From: Streptococcus suis
Lineage (GTDB): Bacteria; Bacillota; Bacilli; Lactobacillales; Streptococcaceae
DNA: 64,000 nt
NCBI GenBank assembly: GCA_024583055.1
Contig: CP102145.1
Coordinates: forward strand, 1,550,001 to 1,614,000
Reading direction: 5' to 3'
A program made the position numbers and the translations under genes. This document shows positions 26,254 through 38,846 of this stretch, piece after piece (position 1 is the stretch's first letter; each line of letters begins with the position of its first letter). The notes beneath the pieces were generated by a model. The model did not search any database, was not told the DNA's origin, and worked only from the letters and a program-made list of their open reading frames with translations.

Positions 26254-26262
26254 TTGCTAACC

Positions 26263-26287
26263 AGGACGCCTTCAGGCGTCCTTTTTG
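26263..26287 (+). terminator. fusA terminator
   Basis: AGGACGCC-TTCA-GGCGTCCT followed by TTTTTG. Confidence 0.9.
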
Positions 26288-26331
26288 TCTCTGTCAATTG
26301 TAGTGGGCTGATGAACAGCTACATTCACGAG

Positions 26332-26357
26332 AGGACCTCTTGGTCTTCTTTTTTGCT
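26332..26357 (+). terminator. Second terminator-like hairpin after fusA
   Basis: GAGGACC-TCTT-GGTCTTC followed by TTTTTT. Confidence 0.6.
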
Positions 26358-26376
26358 TAAAACCCAATTTTCCTTA

Positions 26377-26405
26377 TTGACAATTGACTCTTTAGCTGAT
26401 AGAAT
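26377..26405 (+). promoter_or_regulatory. rRNA P1-like promoter left of the IS30 element
   Basis: TTGACA (26377-26382), 17-bp spacer, TAGAAT (26400-26405), followed by AATCAAG. The true rrn P1 at 27739-27767 has the same hexamers, spacing and the flanking GATAGAATAAT. It now points into the IS, antisense to the transposase. Confidence 0.55.
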
Positions 26406-26456
26406 AATCAAGCTATCATTTGAAGCATTTGTTGATCAGGCTTTTAGAACCTAGCC

Positions 26457-27517
26457 GGCAAATTTCAATTCCGAGTTAGCCACCTATAAGAAATTCTCTC
26501 GGTGACTTGTAGCCCAAACATTTTTTGGGATAGTTATTGATCCAATTTTCGATAAAAGCGACTTCTTTCGGGGTCGTTTTTGTGGTTCCTTTCGGCAACC
26601 ATCGTCGGATAAGCCTATTGTGATTCTCGTTCGTGCCTCTCTCCCAAGAGGAATAAGGGTGAGCGTAGTAGATATATTCCTCCAGAAACACTTCTGACAA
26701 GCGACTAAACTCGGTTCCATTATCTGTAGTAATGGATTTGATTTGGAACTCCTTCAAGACGATTTTCAAGGCCTGATTCACAGCCTCAGCCGATTTATTT
26801 GGAATCAATCGAATGATTTGGTGGCGACTTCTCCTGTCCGTCAAGACCAAAAGGCATTTGTTTCTCGCTCTCGTCAATAGAACCGTGTCAATTTCATAGT
26901 GTCCAAGCTCCAGTCGAAGATTGATCACCTCTGGCCGCTCTTCAATTGACTTTCCAGCAGGCTTAAAGTTTGGACTCGCCTGTTTTTTGGTAGTCCTCCC
27001 TTTTCTAGGATAAAGCATATCCTTCTTGGTCAAGCCGAGATGCCCCTTGTGAATCCAGTAGTAGATGGTTGAAATCCCCACATTGATGTCCTTGGTTCTA
27101 ACCATCATTTCAGGCGAGAATTTTTCCATATTGTAGTGCCGAATTTTATCAGCGAGTTCCTTTGTTAAGCTCAGTTTTCTAACGGACTTTTTCCGATTTT
27201 TCTCATACAGATTTTGGGCATAATCAGCGGAATAGAGTTTTTTGAAGCGACCTTTTCGGACTTGTTGTAGGGTCGTCCCTCGTATCACTTCATTGTGAAT
27301 GGTCTGCGGAGCCTTTCCCAATAAGCGAGCGATTTCCCGATTGGATTTCCCTTCGCCTTTCCACCGTTCAATTTGTCTGCGGTTTTCGATTGTCAAATGT
27401 TTTCCTTTTGGTGTATAATGTGTATGCATCTCCGTGTCTTCCTACCTTGTGTTTGTGGTGAACTACAAGTATAACACGGAGGTGTTTTCTTTTACCTACA
27501 AGGAACTTTCATTTGTC
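26457..27517 (-). mobile_element. IS30-family insertion sequence, ~1.06 kb
   Basis: One complete transposase gene bounded by imperfect inverted repeats. The left end GGCAAATTTCAATTCCGAGT (26457-26476) and the complement of the right end (27498-27517) match at 13 of 20 positions with a common core CAAAT...TTCC. Length and gene orientation fit IS30. A target duplication could not be assigned with confidence. It lies between fusA and the rRNA promoters. Confidence 0.75.
26476..27429 (-). CDS. IS30-family transposase
   Basis: 317 residues, intact. N-terminal HTH (LTIENRRQIERWKGEGKSNREIARLLGKAPQTIHNEV), then the DDE integrase core with D in GHYEIDTVL, D in SITTDNGTEF and E in ERGTNENHNRLIRRWLPKGT. 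The ending NYPKKCLGYKSPREFL is typical IS30. The stop codon lies within the left terminal repeat region. No frameshift, so the element could be active. Confidence 0.92.
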   Translation of the reverse strand: MHTHYTPKGKHLTIENRRQIERWKGEGKSNREIARLLGKAPQTIHNEVIRGTTLQQVRKGRFKKLYSADYAQNLYEKNRKKSVRKLSLTKELADKIRHYNMEKFSPEMMVRTKDINVGISTIYYWIHKGHLGLTKKDMLYPRKGRTTKKQASPNFKPAGKSIEERPEVINLRLELGHYEIDTVLLTRARNKCLLVLTDRRSRHQIIRLIPNKSAEAVNQALKIVLKEFQIKSITTDNGTEFSRLSEVFLEEYIYYAHPYSSWERGTNENHNRLIRRWLPKGTTKTTPKEVAFIENWINNYPKKCLGYKSPREFLIGG

Positions 27518-27720
27518 AACAGGTACCCTTGAACCTGTTTTGTTGGCTCAGCCAAGGCTCTCATTCGCCTTGGTAAACCAGCCTAACAGGTCCAAGCCTG
27601 TTAACAAACGAAACCAGAACAGACAGCTGAACCAGTTGAAACAGCTGTTTTTTGGCTAGGTTGGGGTGGCTAACTTCATTATAGAACTTTCGTTAGAACC
27701 TAGCCGATGAAAAAAATTAA
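27518..27720. other. Hairpin-rich spacer upstream of the rRNA promoters
   Basis: No gene. It holds several inverted repeats: AACAGGT...ACCTGTT near 27520-27541, CAAGGC...GCCTTG near 27553-27574, AACAGG-TCCAAG-CCTGTT near 27583-27600, and GGCTAGGTT (27652-27660) with AACCTAGCC (27698-27706). TTAGAACCTAGCCG at 27693-27706 also occurs at 26444-26457 beside the IS left end. Confidence 0.6.
27623..27653 (+). terminator. Terminator-like hairpin upstream of rrn
   Basis: ACAGCTG (27623-27629) pairs with CAGCTGT (27642-27648), followed by a T6 run. It would insulate the rRNA operon from upstream reading. Confidence 0.6.
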
Positions 27721-27738
27721 AATTTTTTGAAAAAGCTA

Positions 27739-27767
27739 TTGACAGTATTAGATATAGATGATAGAAT
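27739..27767 (+). promoter_or_regulatory. rRNA operon promoter P1
   Basis: TTGACA, 17-bp spacer, TAGAAT. Confidence 0.85.
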
Positions 27768-27830
27768 AATGAAGTTGTCTCGCGAGGGACTGTTGGCGAA
27801 GCAGAAACGAAAAAAAGTTTCAAAAAGTAG

Positions 27831-27859
27831 TTGACAGGAAATCAGGGATGTGATATACT
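27831..27859 (+). promoter_or_regulatory. rRNA operon promoter P2
   Basis: TTGACA (27831-27836), 17-bp spacer, TATACT (27854-27859) preceded by TGA. Confidence 0.9.
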
Positions 27860-27887
27860 GATATAGTTGTCGCAAGCGACGACAAGA

Positions 27888-27908
27888 CCTTTGAAAATTA
27901 AAGAAGAC
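27888..27908 (+). other. 5' strand of the pre-16S processing stem
   Basis: These 21 nt are complementary, apart from one or two mismatches, to 29579-29599 downstream of 16S. Together they enclose the 16S rRNA in the long helix normally cut by RNase III. Confidence 0.75.
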
Positions 27909-28004
27909 GAACCAAACGTGCAGGGTGATTTATAGGAATATAAATCGTCAATGACAAAAAAACAATAAACGGATAAGCCAGAGTGCTTAGTCGGACAAAC
28001 TAAT

Positions 28005-29559
<1,555 letters not shown>

Positions 29560-29636
29560 ATAAGGAACCTGTACGTTAGTCTTCTTTAATTTTGAGAGGT
29601 TTTGTTAAAAACCTACCCAAGACACATAAGGTGTAC

Positions 29637-29709
29637 GGGGCCTTAGCTCAGCTGGGAGAGCGCCTGCTTTGCACGCAGGAGGTCAGCGGTTCGATCCCGC
29701 TAGGCTCCA
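29637..29709 (+). tRNA. tRNA-Ala (anticodon TGC) in the 16S-23S spacer
   Basis: 73-nt cloverleaf: acceptor GGGGCCT/AGGCTCC, anticodon loop CTTTGCACG region with TGC, T arm GCGGTTCGATCCCGC. CCA not encoded. A single tRNA-Ala in this spacer is typical of streptococci. Confidence 0.95.
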
Positions 29710-29735
29710 TTAACAACGGAAGTTGTTAAACTTGT

Positions 29736-29757
29736 CCATTGAAAATTGAATATCTAT
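29736..29757 (+). other. 5' strand of the pre-23S processing stem
   Basis: The 22 nt starting CCATTGAAAATTG are complementary to 32944-32965 after 23S with only a couple of mismatches. Repeat copy 4 lies inside this helix, between it and the 23S 5' end. Confidence 0.75.
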
Positions 29758-29855
29758 CAAACATTCCTTTATGTATGAAAGTACATATAGAAATAGTAAC
29801 AAGAAAATAAACCGAAAACGCTGTGAATATTTAATGAGTTTAATTAAGTTACGAA

Positions 29856-29956
29856 GACGTTAAAGAAAACGTATGATTTTAGGAAATCATCGCAGTAGTC
29901 TTAGGACTACAAGAGGATTTATCTAAATCACTAGTTTTCTAGTCTGAGTACAATTT
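29856..29956 (+). repeat. Structured repeat element, copy 4 of 5 (16S-23S spacer)
   Basis: Outer stem AGAAAAC (29864-29870) with GTTTTCT (29934-29940); second stem TGATTT (29874-29879) with AAATCA (29925-29930); apical GTAGTC-TTAG-GACTAC (29895-29910). Blocks TAGGAAATCA, CGCAG, GATTTATCT and the trailing TAGTCTGAGTACAATT match the rpsG-fusA copies. Confidence 0.8.
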
Positions 29957-29984
29957 CTAATTTTTGAAAAAATTAGGTTAATAA

Positions 29985-32886
<2,902 letters not shown>

Positions 32887-32983
32887 AGATAAGAAAAATT
32901 CAACGAAGTCAATATTGACAGCGTGGTTGATTCTTGTTAGAATATAGATATTCAATTTTGAGTGGATAAAGTGAAGTAACGAG

Positions 32984-33083
32984 GGCGTTACAAAATCCGT
33001 AAGAAAATAGGAAACTGACGCAGAGTCTGTAGACTCTAGGAAGTTTATCTTTTTCACTAGGATTTTAGTCCGAGTACAATTCC
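32984..33083 (+). repeat. Structured repeat element, copy 5 of 5 (23S-5S spacer)
   Basis: Outer stem AAAATCC (32992-32998) with GGATTTT (33060-33066); second stem GAAAA with TTTTC; apical AGAGTCT-GT-AGACTCT (33022-33037). Blocks ATAGGAAA, GACGCAG, TTTATCT and TAGTCCGAGTACAATT are shared. Confidence 0.8.
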
Positions 33084-33095
33084 ATTCAACAGAAG

Positions 33096-33210
33096 TTAAG
33101 TGACGATAGCCTAGGAGATACACCTGTTCCCATGCCGAACACAGCAGTTAAGCCCTAGAACGCCTGAAGTAGTTGGGGGTTGCCCCCTGTTAGATACGGT
33201 AGTCGCTTAG
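33096..33210 (+). rRNA. rrf: 5S ribosomal RNA
   Basis: TTAAGTGACGATAGCC at the 5' end pairs with GTCGCTTA at the 3' end (helix I); contains CCGAACACAGCAGTTAAG. Confidence 0.95.
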
Positions 33211-33216
33211 CGAAAT

Positions 33217-33289
33217 TCCGCCATAGCTCAGTTGGTAGAGCGCATGACTGTTAATCATGATGTCACAGGTTCGAGCCCTGTTGGCGGAG
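33217..33289 (+). tRNA. tRNA-Asn (anticodon GTT)
   Basis: 73 nt; acceptor TCCGCCA/TGGCGGA, anticodon loop CTGTTAA, discriminator G, no encoded CCA. Seven nt after 5S, in the rRNA operon. Confidence 0.95.
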
Positions 33290-33295
33290 TTATAT

Positions 33296-33367
33296 GGTCC
33301 GTTGGTCAAGGGGTTAAGACACCGCCTTTTCACGGCGGTAACACGGGTTCGAATCCCGTACGGACTA
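33296..33367 (+). tRNA. tRNA-Glu (anticodon TTC)
   Basis: 72 nt; acceptor GGTCCGT/ACGGACT with a G-U first pair, anticodon loop CTTTTCA, T arm CGGGTTCGAATCCCG. Last gene of the rRNA operon. Confidence 0.95.
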
Positions 33368-33374
33368 TATTTTT

Positions 33375-33404
33375 GAGAAGATCTGTTTGGTCTTCTCTTT
33401 TTTG
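33375..33404 (+). terminator. rRNA operon terminator
   Basis: GAGAAGA...TCTTCTC with a 9-nt loop and T6. Confidence 0.85.
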
Positions 33405-33567
33405 ATATTTATTGCCATCAAAATTCTTTTCTTATTGGGCAGTTACTGTTCAGCTTCATCTTATTTTCCTCTTTTATATTTTATGGGAATCAGTCTGCCA
33501 TTGGAAATATATAAAGGAAAATAGAGTCTCTACTTGAGCAAAGAAACCGTTATGTGACAACATTTTG
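33405..33567. other. AT-rich spacer, no gene seen
   Basis: Between the rRNA terminator and the next hairpin. No open frame with a start and RBS and no repeat or RNA fold recognised. Confidence 0.6.
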
Positions 33568-33607
33568 AAAAATGCATGTATCCAGATAATAGGTGCATGC
33601 ATTTTTT
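33568..33607 (+). terminator. Terminator-type hairpin at the group II intron insertion point
   Basis: AAAATGCATG (33569-33578) pairs with CATGCATTTT (33596-33605), ending in T6. The intron starts within 3 nt of the T run, the target preference of group IIC introns. Confidence 0.7.
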
Positions 33608-34187
33608 ATGTACGACGGGCATGTCGTACATCTGAGGTGAAAGTCCTCTGTGGACACCCGCTACCGGTGAACCCCAAAGCGACTCCCAAGCCTGACTATC
33701 GTGAGGTAGCGGGGAGAGGAAGGGATAGCGAAATCGTGGCTCTACGAACAGAAACGTGATAACAAGGCGTATATAGGGGATGAGGGGGCATATAACTCTA
33801 AAGTCCAAAAAGGTAGTCGTAACCTATAGACGTAAATCACGAGAGTAAACGAGGAAAGATGTACGACTTATCCCGTGAGGTCTCATGAGCGTCAAAGACG
33901 TAGTAACAACAAATCATGAGAAGTACCCTCGCCTATTGTTGTTATCAACTCATTCTTCGTTGAACAACAATGGCTGGGGCAGGCTCTCAGCCGAAGCTAT
34001 AGTAGTGATGAAACTTCTGTAATAGAGGTGGAGCGAAGGGCTGAACAATTAACCGAAGTATACCTACTTCGCTTGTGTCTGTAAAACTAGCGGTCTGATA
34101 GAACTGGGTGCGGTCACGTATTGACTAGAGGAAAGTTCACCAATATAAGACGTCCCTCAGACACCGAAACAAGAAAGGAATACGCAC

Positions 34188-35465
34188 ATGTCACAGTTAC
34201 TAGATAATATCCTATCTCGGTCCAATATGCTTGAAGCCTACAATCAAGTTAGAGCCAATAAAGGTTCAGCAGGAATTGACGGCGTAACTATTGACGAAAT
34301 AGATGACTATCTCCGCAAACACTGGCGTTCAACTAAAGAACTCATAAAGCAGAGGTAGTACAAACCTCAGCCAGTTTTACGAGTTGAAATTCCCAAACCT
34401 AACGGCGGAGTCCGTCAGTTAGGTATCCCAACGGTCATGGATAGAATGATACAACAAGCTATTGTCCAAGTCATTAGTCCCATTTGTGAACCCTATTTCT
34501 CTGAGAGGAGTTACGGATTCAGACTCAATCGGTCATGCGAACAAGCTATTATCCAGTTATTAGAATACCTTAATGACGGTTATGAGTGGATAGTAGACAT
34601 AGACCTGGAGAAGTTCTTTGATACCGTTCCTCAAGATAGACTGATGTCGCTTGTTCATAACATTATCCAAGATGGAGATACAGAATCTTTAATTCGTAAG
34701 TACCTTCATTCAGGTGTAGTCATCAACGGACAACGGTATAAAACACTAGTTGGAACTCCACAGGGAGGAAACCTATCACCGCTCCTGTCCAATATCATGC
34801 TTAATGAGCTAGATAAAGAGTTGGAAAATCGTGGACTTCGCTTCGTTCGCTACGCAGATGACTGCGTCATCATAGTTGGTAGTGAGGCGGCTGCTAAACG
34901 TGTTATGCATTCAATTAGTCGTTATATTGAAAAACGATTAGGTTTGAAAGTCAACATGACCAAGACCAAGATTGTGAGACCGAGCAAATTAAAGTACCTA
35001 GGATTTGGGTTCTGGAAATCATCTGAGGGCTGGAAAAGTCGTCCGCATCAGGATAGCGTACAGAGTTTCAAGAGAAAACTCAAGAAACTAACGGCCCGTA
35101 AGTGGAGTATTGACCTAGACAGCCGAATTGAGCGACTAAACTGGGTCATCCGAGGTTGGATAAACTACTTTTCTATGACGAACATGAAATCAGTCATGGA
35201 AAGCATTGATGAACGACTAAGAACTCGAATAAGAGTTATTATCTGGAAACAATGGAAGAAGAAATCTAGGCGATTAGGGGGACTTCTCAAATTAGGAGTA
35301 CCGAAGTGGATAGCGGATAAAGTATCTGGCTGGGGAGACCATTATCAATTAGTGGCTCAGAGCTCTGTACTGAAACGTGCCATATCAAAACCAGTCCTCG
35401 CTAAACGTGGACTGGTTTCTTGCCTAGATTATTATCTAAAACGACATGCGTTAAAAGTTAGTTGA
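34188..35465 (+). pseudogene. ltrA-like: Group II intron reverse transcriptase/maturase with an in-frame amber codon
   Basis: From ATG 34188 the frame reads MSQLLDNILSRSNMLEAYNQ and on through GSAGIDGVT until TAG at 34356-34358 (codon 57). It then continues in the same frame with YKPQPVLRVEIPKPNGGVRQLGIPTV to 35465. Homologues have Lys or Arg at this position, so an AAG/AGG-to-TAG change is the simplest reading. The remainder is intact: YADDCVI active site, LVGTPQGGNLSP, and the maturase domain (LNWVIRGWINYFS). No HNH endonuclease. An internal start at 34437 would miss the first fingers motif, so it should be inactive unless suppressed. Confidence 0.85.
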
Positions 35466-35500
35466 ACCGCCGTGTGCCGAACGGCACGCACGGTGGTGTG
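35464..35500 (+). ncRNA. Group II intron domain V
   Basis: ACCGCCGTG pairs with CACGGTGGT, the middle GCC-GAA-GGC is capped by a GNRA-like loop. The CGC triad with a G-U in the lower stem is the form seen in class IIC (AGC in other classes). Confidence 0.75.
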
Positions 35501-35530
35501 AGAGGGACTAGAAATTAGTCCCTACTCGAT

Positions 35531-35819
35531 TGTATGGTATACTCATTATCATTGCAAGTTAAACCGATTTTCGAAGTGTATAATTTGTTCTATTGCTGAG
35601 GACTAAAGGCATTTCGCTTAATGATATAGATAAGGTTATTACAGATCCCAAGTATTGTATTTAAATAGGGTAGGAATTGATTTAATGCTATTGTAAAATG
35701 TCTGATTGTTAGGATGTGTGTCTTAAATCGCTTCAAAGGGCAGGTTAGACTGCGCGTTTGAATGCTCTTGTGCACCACCTCAGGTATATTGTTTTCACTG
35801 AGATTTATTTACTATTATT
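35531..35819. other. Spacer right of the intron, no gene supported
   Basis: About 290 bp. A 62-codon minus-strand frame (35590-35778) is rich in Ile/Leu/Thr/Lys but has no RBS or recognisable family. It may be an old IS end, but I cannot show this. Confidence 0.5.
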
Positions 35820-35868
35820 TTATACTGACAAAAATGTCCTGTTTGATTTTTTCAAAATTAGATAAACT
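35820..35868 (+). promoter_or_regulatory. ComR-box type promoter of comX
   Basis: GACA-AAAA-TGTC (35827-35838) with CTGTT to the right matches the core of the ComR binding palindrome (AACAnGACAnnnnTGTCnTGTT); the left arm is imperfect. A T-rich stretch and a -10-like TAAACT (35863-35868) follow, as in known ComRS promoters. Confidence 0.7.
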
Positions 35869-35898
35869 AGGTCTATCAATTAAAGGAGGCATAGTTTT

Positions 35899-36369
35899 AT
35901 GCAATTTGAAAAGATTTATTTTGAAGTTCAGGGAATTGTTCACCGCGCGCGTAAGGATTTCTACGTGAAGTTATGGGAACGTGAGGATTGGGACCAGGAG
36001 GGGATGTTGGTTCTGTACAAATTACTATGCAGTTTTCCAGAATTGGAGGAAGATAAGGATAAGCTCTGTAGTTACTTTAAGGTTCAGTTCCGAAATCGTG
36101 TTCGGGATGTTGTGCGCAGGCAAGAAAGCCATAAGCGGAAGTTTGACCGTATGCCCCATGAAGATATTCATGATTTGTCGCATCTAGTAAAGTCGCCGGG
36201 ATTGTTAAATGACGATTTTATTGTTTTGCGAGATATGTTGCGGACTTATAGAAGTCAGCTGTCGACGGAACAGTTAGAAAAATACGAGAAGCTAATCACA
36301 GGTCAGAGTTTCCATGGGCGGAGGAATATGATACGTGAACTGCAAGACTACCTGCGAGATTTTAAGTAG
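35899..36369 (+). CDS. comX: Competence-specific sigma factor ComX/SigX
   Basis: 156 residues, sigma-70-like. MQFEKIYFEVQGIVHRARKDFYVKLWEREDWDQEGMLVLYKLL is the region 2-type core seen in streptococcal ComX, followed by YFKVQFRNRVRDVVRRQESHKRKFDRM, and a C-terminal region 4-type helix pair. It directs RNA polymerase to CIN/com-box promoters of late competence genes. RBS AAAGGAGG. Upstream ComR-box, next to the rRNA operon as in other streptococci. Two regulated operons, comG and ssbB, lie in this window. Confidence 0.92.
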   Translation: MQFEKIYFEVQGIVHRARKDFYVKLWEREDWDQEGMLVLYKLLCSFPELEEDKDKLCSYFKVQFRNRVRDVVRRQESHKRKFDRMPHEDIHDLSHLVKSPGLLNDDFIVLRDMLRTYRSQLSTEQLEKYEKLITGQSFHGRRNMIRELQDYLRDFK

Positions 36370-36499
36370 AAGAAAGAATTGTTGGTACTACCTATAACGG
36401 CACTTTATTTATTGAATTTGTATTTTCTAAGCATATATTTTCAAAATTCTTATTATTTTCGGTATAATTGTTGGAACAGAGAAAGTAGAGTGTATAGTT

Positions 36500-36853
36500 A
36501 TGTATCAAGTCATTAAAATGTATGGAGATTTTGAACCCTGGTGGTTTATTGAAGGTTGGGAAGAAGACATCACTGACAAGTTAGTTTTTGAAAATTATGA
36601 GGATGCTGTTCTTGCCTTTCAGAAAGAGTGGACAGATTTGGCTAGTCGCTTTCCTAAGAAAGAATCGAAGGGTGGGATGATGACAGCCTTTTGGGATGAA
36701 GCGGATCAGTATTGGTGCGAGGAATGTGATGAGTATTTGCAACGTTACCATTCTTTGCTATTGCTAGAAGCTAAGGAAGATTCCAAGAAGAAGGACCTTG
36801 CACCGAGAGTAAGACCATGCAAACTCAAGAAAGGGAATTGCGTAAATTATTAA
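36500..36853 (+). CDS. DUF1033 family protein
   Basis: 117 residues; MYQVIKMYGDFEPWWFIEGWEEDI, then FAFQKEW-like segment AVLAFQKEW, and WCEECDEYLQRYHSLLLL. Conserved directly upstream of comGA in streptococci. Acidic and soluble; function unknown. Its own terminator separates it from comG. Confidence 0.85.
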   Translation: MYQVIKMYGDFEPWWFIEGWEEDITDKLVFENYEDAVLAFQKEWTDLASRFPKKESKGGMMTAFWDEADQYWCEECDEYLQRYHSLLLLEAKEDSKKKDLAPRVRPCKLKKGNCVNY

Positions 36854-36856
36854 GAG

Positions 36857-36892
36857 AGAAGGATTGATGGTTCAGTCCTTCTTATTTTTTTT
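36857..36892 (+). terminator. Terminator after the DUF1033 gene
   Basis: AGAAGGA / TCCTTCT stem with a 12-nt loop, followed by TATTTTTTTT. Confidence 0.8.
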
Positions 36893-36919
36893 AAATAAAT
36901 TTTGCAAAAATCATCATTT

Positions 36920-36932
36920 TTCCGAACTAATA
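36920..36932 (+). promoter_or_regulatory. Probable CIN/com-box of the comG operon
   Basis: TTCCGAACTAATA, close to the ComX-recognised TACGAATA type with one extra base, 15-25 bp before the ATG of comGA. Weaker than the ssbB site. Confidence 0.45.
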
Positions 36933-36946
36933 GGTGAGGAGGATTT

Positions 36947-37897
36947 ATGATTCAAGAAAAAGCAAAACAAATGATAGAGGAGGCGGTAACCGGTCGAGTC
37001 AGTGACATTTATCTGGTTCCCAAAGGTGAGACCTATCAGCTCTATCATCGTATCATGGACGAACGGGAATTTGTCCGAGAGCTGGAGGAAACGGAAGTAG
37101 ATGCTCTGATTGGGCATTTCAAGTTTCTAGCTGGTCTCAATGTCGGTGAGAAGCGCCGTAGTCAGCAGGGGTCCTGCGATTATGATTATGGCAAGGGCGA
37201 GATTTCTCTGCGCCTGTCAACGGTCGGGGATTATCGTGGCAAGGAAAGTTTGGTCATTCGTCTGCTCTATGATAATGACAAGGAGTTGAAATTCTGGTTT
37301 CAGGCCGTAGAGGAAATTGCCAAGGAAATCAAAGGTCGGGGACTCTACCTTTTTTCGGGTCCAGTCGGCTCTGGCAAGACCACGCTTATGTACCATTTAG
37401 CCAGGATGAAATTCCCAGACAAGCAAATTCTGACCATCGAAGATCCGGTGGAAATCAAGCAGGACGATATGTTGCAACTTCAGCTCAATGAAACTATTGG
37501 CGCGACTTATGACAATCTCATCAAACTGTCCCTGCGCCATCGTCCTGACCTGCTCATCATCGGGGAAATCCGTGATGCAGAGACAGCTCGATCAGTTATT
37601 AGGGCTAGTTTGACCGGAGCGACAGTCTTTTCGACGGTGCATGCCAAGTCCATTTCGGGTGTCTATGCTCGGATGTTGGAATTGGGTGTTAGTCCAGAAG
37701 AGCTCAATAATGCCCTACAAGGCATTGCCTACCAGCGCTTGATAGGGGGAGGAGGTGTTGTTGATTTTGCCAGAGAAGATTTCCAAAACCATTCCGCAGA
37801 CAAGTGGAATGCACAGATTGATAGCCTTCTTGCAGCAGGACATATCAGTCCTCGGCAGGCGGAGGCCGAAAAAATTATCCTTGGAGCGTCAGCGTAA
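36947..37897 (+). CDS. comGA: Competence pilus assembly ATPase ComGA
   Basis: 316 residues, type II secretion/PilB family. VTGRVSDIYLVPKG N-terminal part, Walker A SGPVGSGKTTLMY, Asp box IEDPVEIKQDDMLQLQLNE, Walker B LLIIGEIRDAETARSV, His box TVFSTVHAKS. Powers assembly of the competence pilus that captures DNA. First gene of the seven-gene comG operon; RBS GGTGAGGAGG. The C-terminal end overlaps the likely start of comGB. Confidence 0.95.
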   Translation: MIQEKAKQMIEEAVTGRVSDIYLVPKGETYQLYHRIMDEREFVRELEETEVDALIGHFKFLAGLNVGEKRRSQQGSCDYDYGKGEISLRLSTVGDYRGKESLVIRLLYDNDKELKFWFQAVEEIAKEIKGRGLYLFSGPVGSGKTTLMYHLARMKFPDKQILTIEDPVEIKQDDMLQLQLNETIGATYDNLIKLSLRHRPDLLIIGEIRDAETARSVIRASLTGATVFSTVHAKSISGVYARMLELGVSPEELNNALQGIAYQRLIGGGGVVDFAREDFQNHSADKWNAQIDSLLAAGHISPRQAEAEKIILGASA

Positions 37898-38846
37898 AGT
37901 CATCGAGCTTTTTAACAATCTCTTTGCCAGTGGCTTTCACTTGGGAGAGATTGTTGATTTTCTCAGGCGCAGTCAGCTCTTGGCAGACCAATATACGCAA
38001 ATCCTATCAGACGGTCTGGTAGCGGGGAAGCCTTTTTCGAGCCTCTTAGCTGATTTGGCCTTTTCCGACACAGTTGTCACTCAGGTGTCATTGGCAGAAA
38101 TTCATGGCAATACCAGTCTCAGTCTGCAACACATCGAGACCTATCTGAGTAACTTATCCAAAGTACGGAAAAAATTGATTGAGGTAGCGACCTATCCCGT
38201 TATTCTATTAGGATTTTTGGTGTTGATTATGCTGGGTCTGAAAAACTATCTCCTGCCACAGTTGGAGGAGGGCAATGCCGCGACCATGCTCATCAACCAT
38301 TTACCGACCATCTTTCTCGGGTTGGTTTTAACCATCTTGCTCTGCACTTTAGCAGGCTACATCTGGTACCGCAGGACGGCTAAAATCACTGTCTTTAGTT
38401 GTCTGTCCGCTCTGCCATTTTTCGGAAAACTCATCCAAACCTACCTGACCGCCTACTACGCGCGGGAGTGGGGTAGCCTCATCGGGCAAGGACTGGATAT
38501 GCAGCAGGTGGTGCGGCTGATGCAGGAGCAGCAGTCCCAGCTCTTTGTCGAGATTGGGCGAGATATGGAGGAGGCTTTGGGCAATGGGCAGAGCTTTGAC
38601 CAGCATATCCGTTCCTATCCATTTTTCAAGAGGGAACTGAGTTTGATTGTGGAGTACGGGCAAGTCAAGTCCAAGTTGGGTAGCGAGCTTGCCGTCTATG
38701 CCAATGAGTGCTGGGAGGAATTCTTCTCTCGCGTTAATCGTGCCATGCAGCTCATTCAACCGCTGGTCTTTCTCTTTGTCGCTCTCGTTGTTGTTCTTAT
38801 CTACGCAGCCATGTTGCTGCCAATTTATCAAAATATGGAGATGTAA
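37809..38846 (+). CDS. comGB: Competence pilus membrane platform protein ComGB
   Basis: About 345 residues, PilC/GspF family with two repeats and three or so membrane spans (EVATYPVILLGFLVLIMLGL, TIFLGLVLTILLC, LVFLFVALVVVLIYAAMLLP). DISVLGRRRPKKLSLERQRKVIELFNNLFASGFHLGEIVDFL lines up with the start of pneumococcal CglB, so translation probably begins near ATG 37809 or TTG 37830; neither has a clear RBS. It overlaps comGA, so coupling is expected. Confidence 0.9.
   Translation: MHRLIAFLQQDISVLGRRRPKKLSLERQRKVIELFNNLFASGFHLGEIVDFLRRSQLLADQYTQILSDGLVAGKPFSSLLADLAFSDTVVTQVSLAEIHGNTSLSLQHIETYLSNLSKVRKKLIEVATYPVILLGFLVLIMLGLKNYLLPQLEEGNAATMLINHLPTIFLGLVLTILLCTLAGYIWYRRTAKITVFSCLSALPFFGKLIQTYLTAYYAREWGSLIGQGLDMQQVVRLMQEQQSQLFVEIGRDMEEALGNGQSFDQHIRSYPFFKRELSLIVEYGQVKSKLGSELAVYANECWEEFFSRVNRAMQLIQPLVFLFVALVVVLIYAAMLLPIYQNMEM

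Larger units (their letters stand above)
33610..35530 (+). mobile_element. Group II intron (probably class IIC), ~1.92 kb
   Basis: The 5' end GTACGACGGGCATGTCGTAC resembles the GTGCGAC-type start, and the next ~570 bp is structured and non-coding (domains I-IV). Domain V is at 35464-35500 and domain VI GGGACTAGAAATTAGTCCC, with CTACTCGAT closing the element. It encodes a reverse transcriptase in domain IV. Class IIC is inferred from domain V, from the absence of an endonuclease domain, and from insertion behind a terminator hairpin. Ends are estimated to a few bases. Confidence 0.8.

Noticed and set aside
26444..27706. TTAGAACCTAGCCG direct repeats as target-site duplication of the IS
   Set aside because: The right copy lies ~180 bp beyond the IS end, and 14 bp is long for IS30 duplications; more likely part of a duplicated rrn upstream region.
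35590..35778. 62-codon minus-strand frame right of the intron
   Set aside because: No RBS, no promoter and no recognisable family; may be an IS end but not supportable.
37755..37897. Overlap of comGA and comGB frames as a frameshift
   Set aside because: Both proteins are complete; comGB simply starts inside comGA, as in other streptococci.
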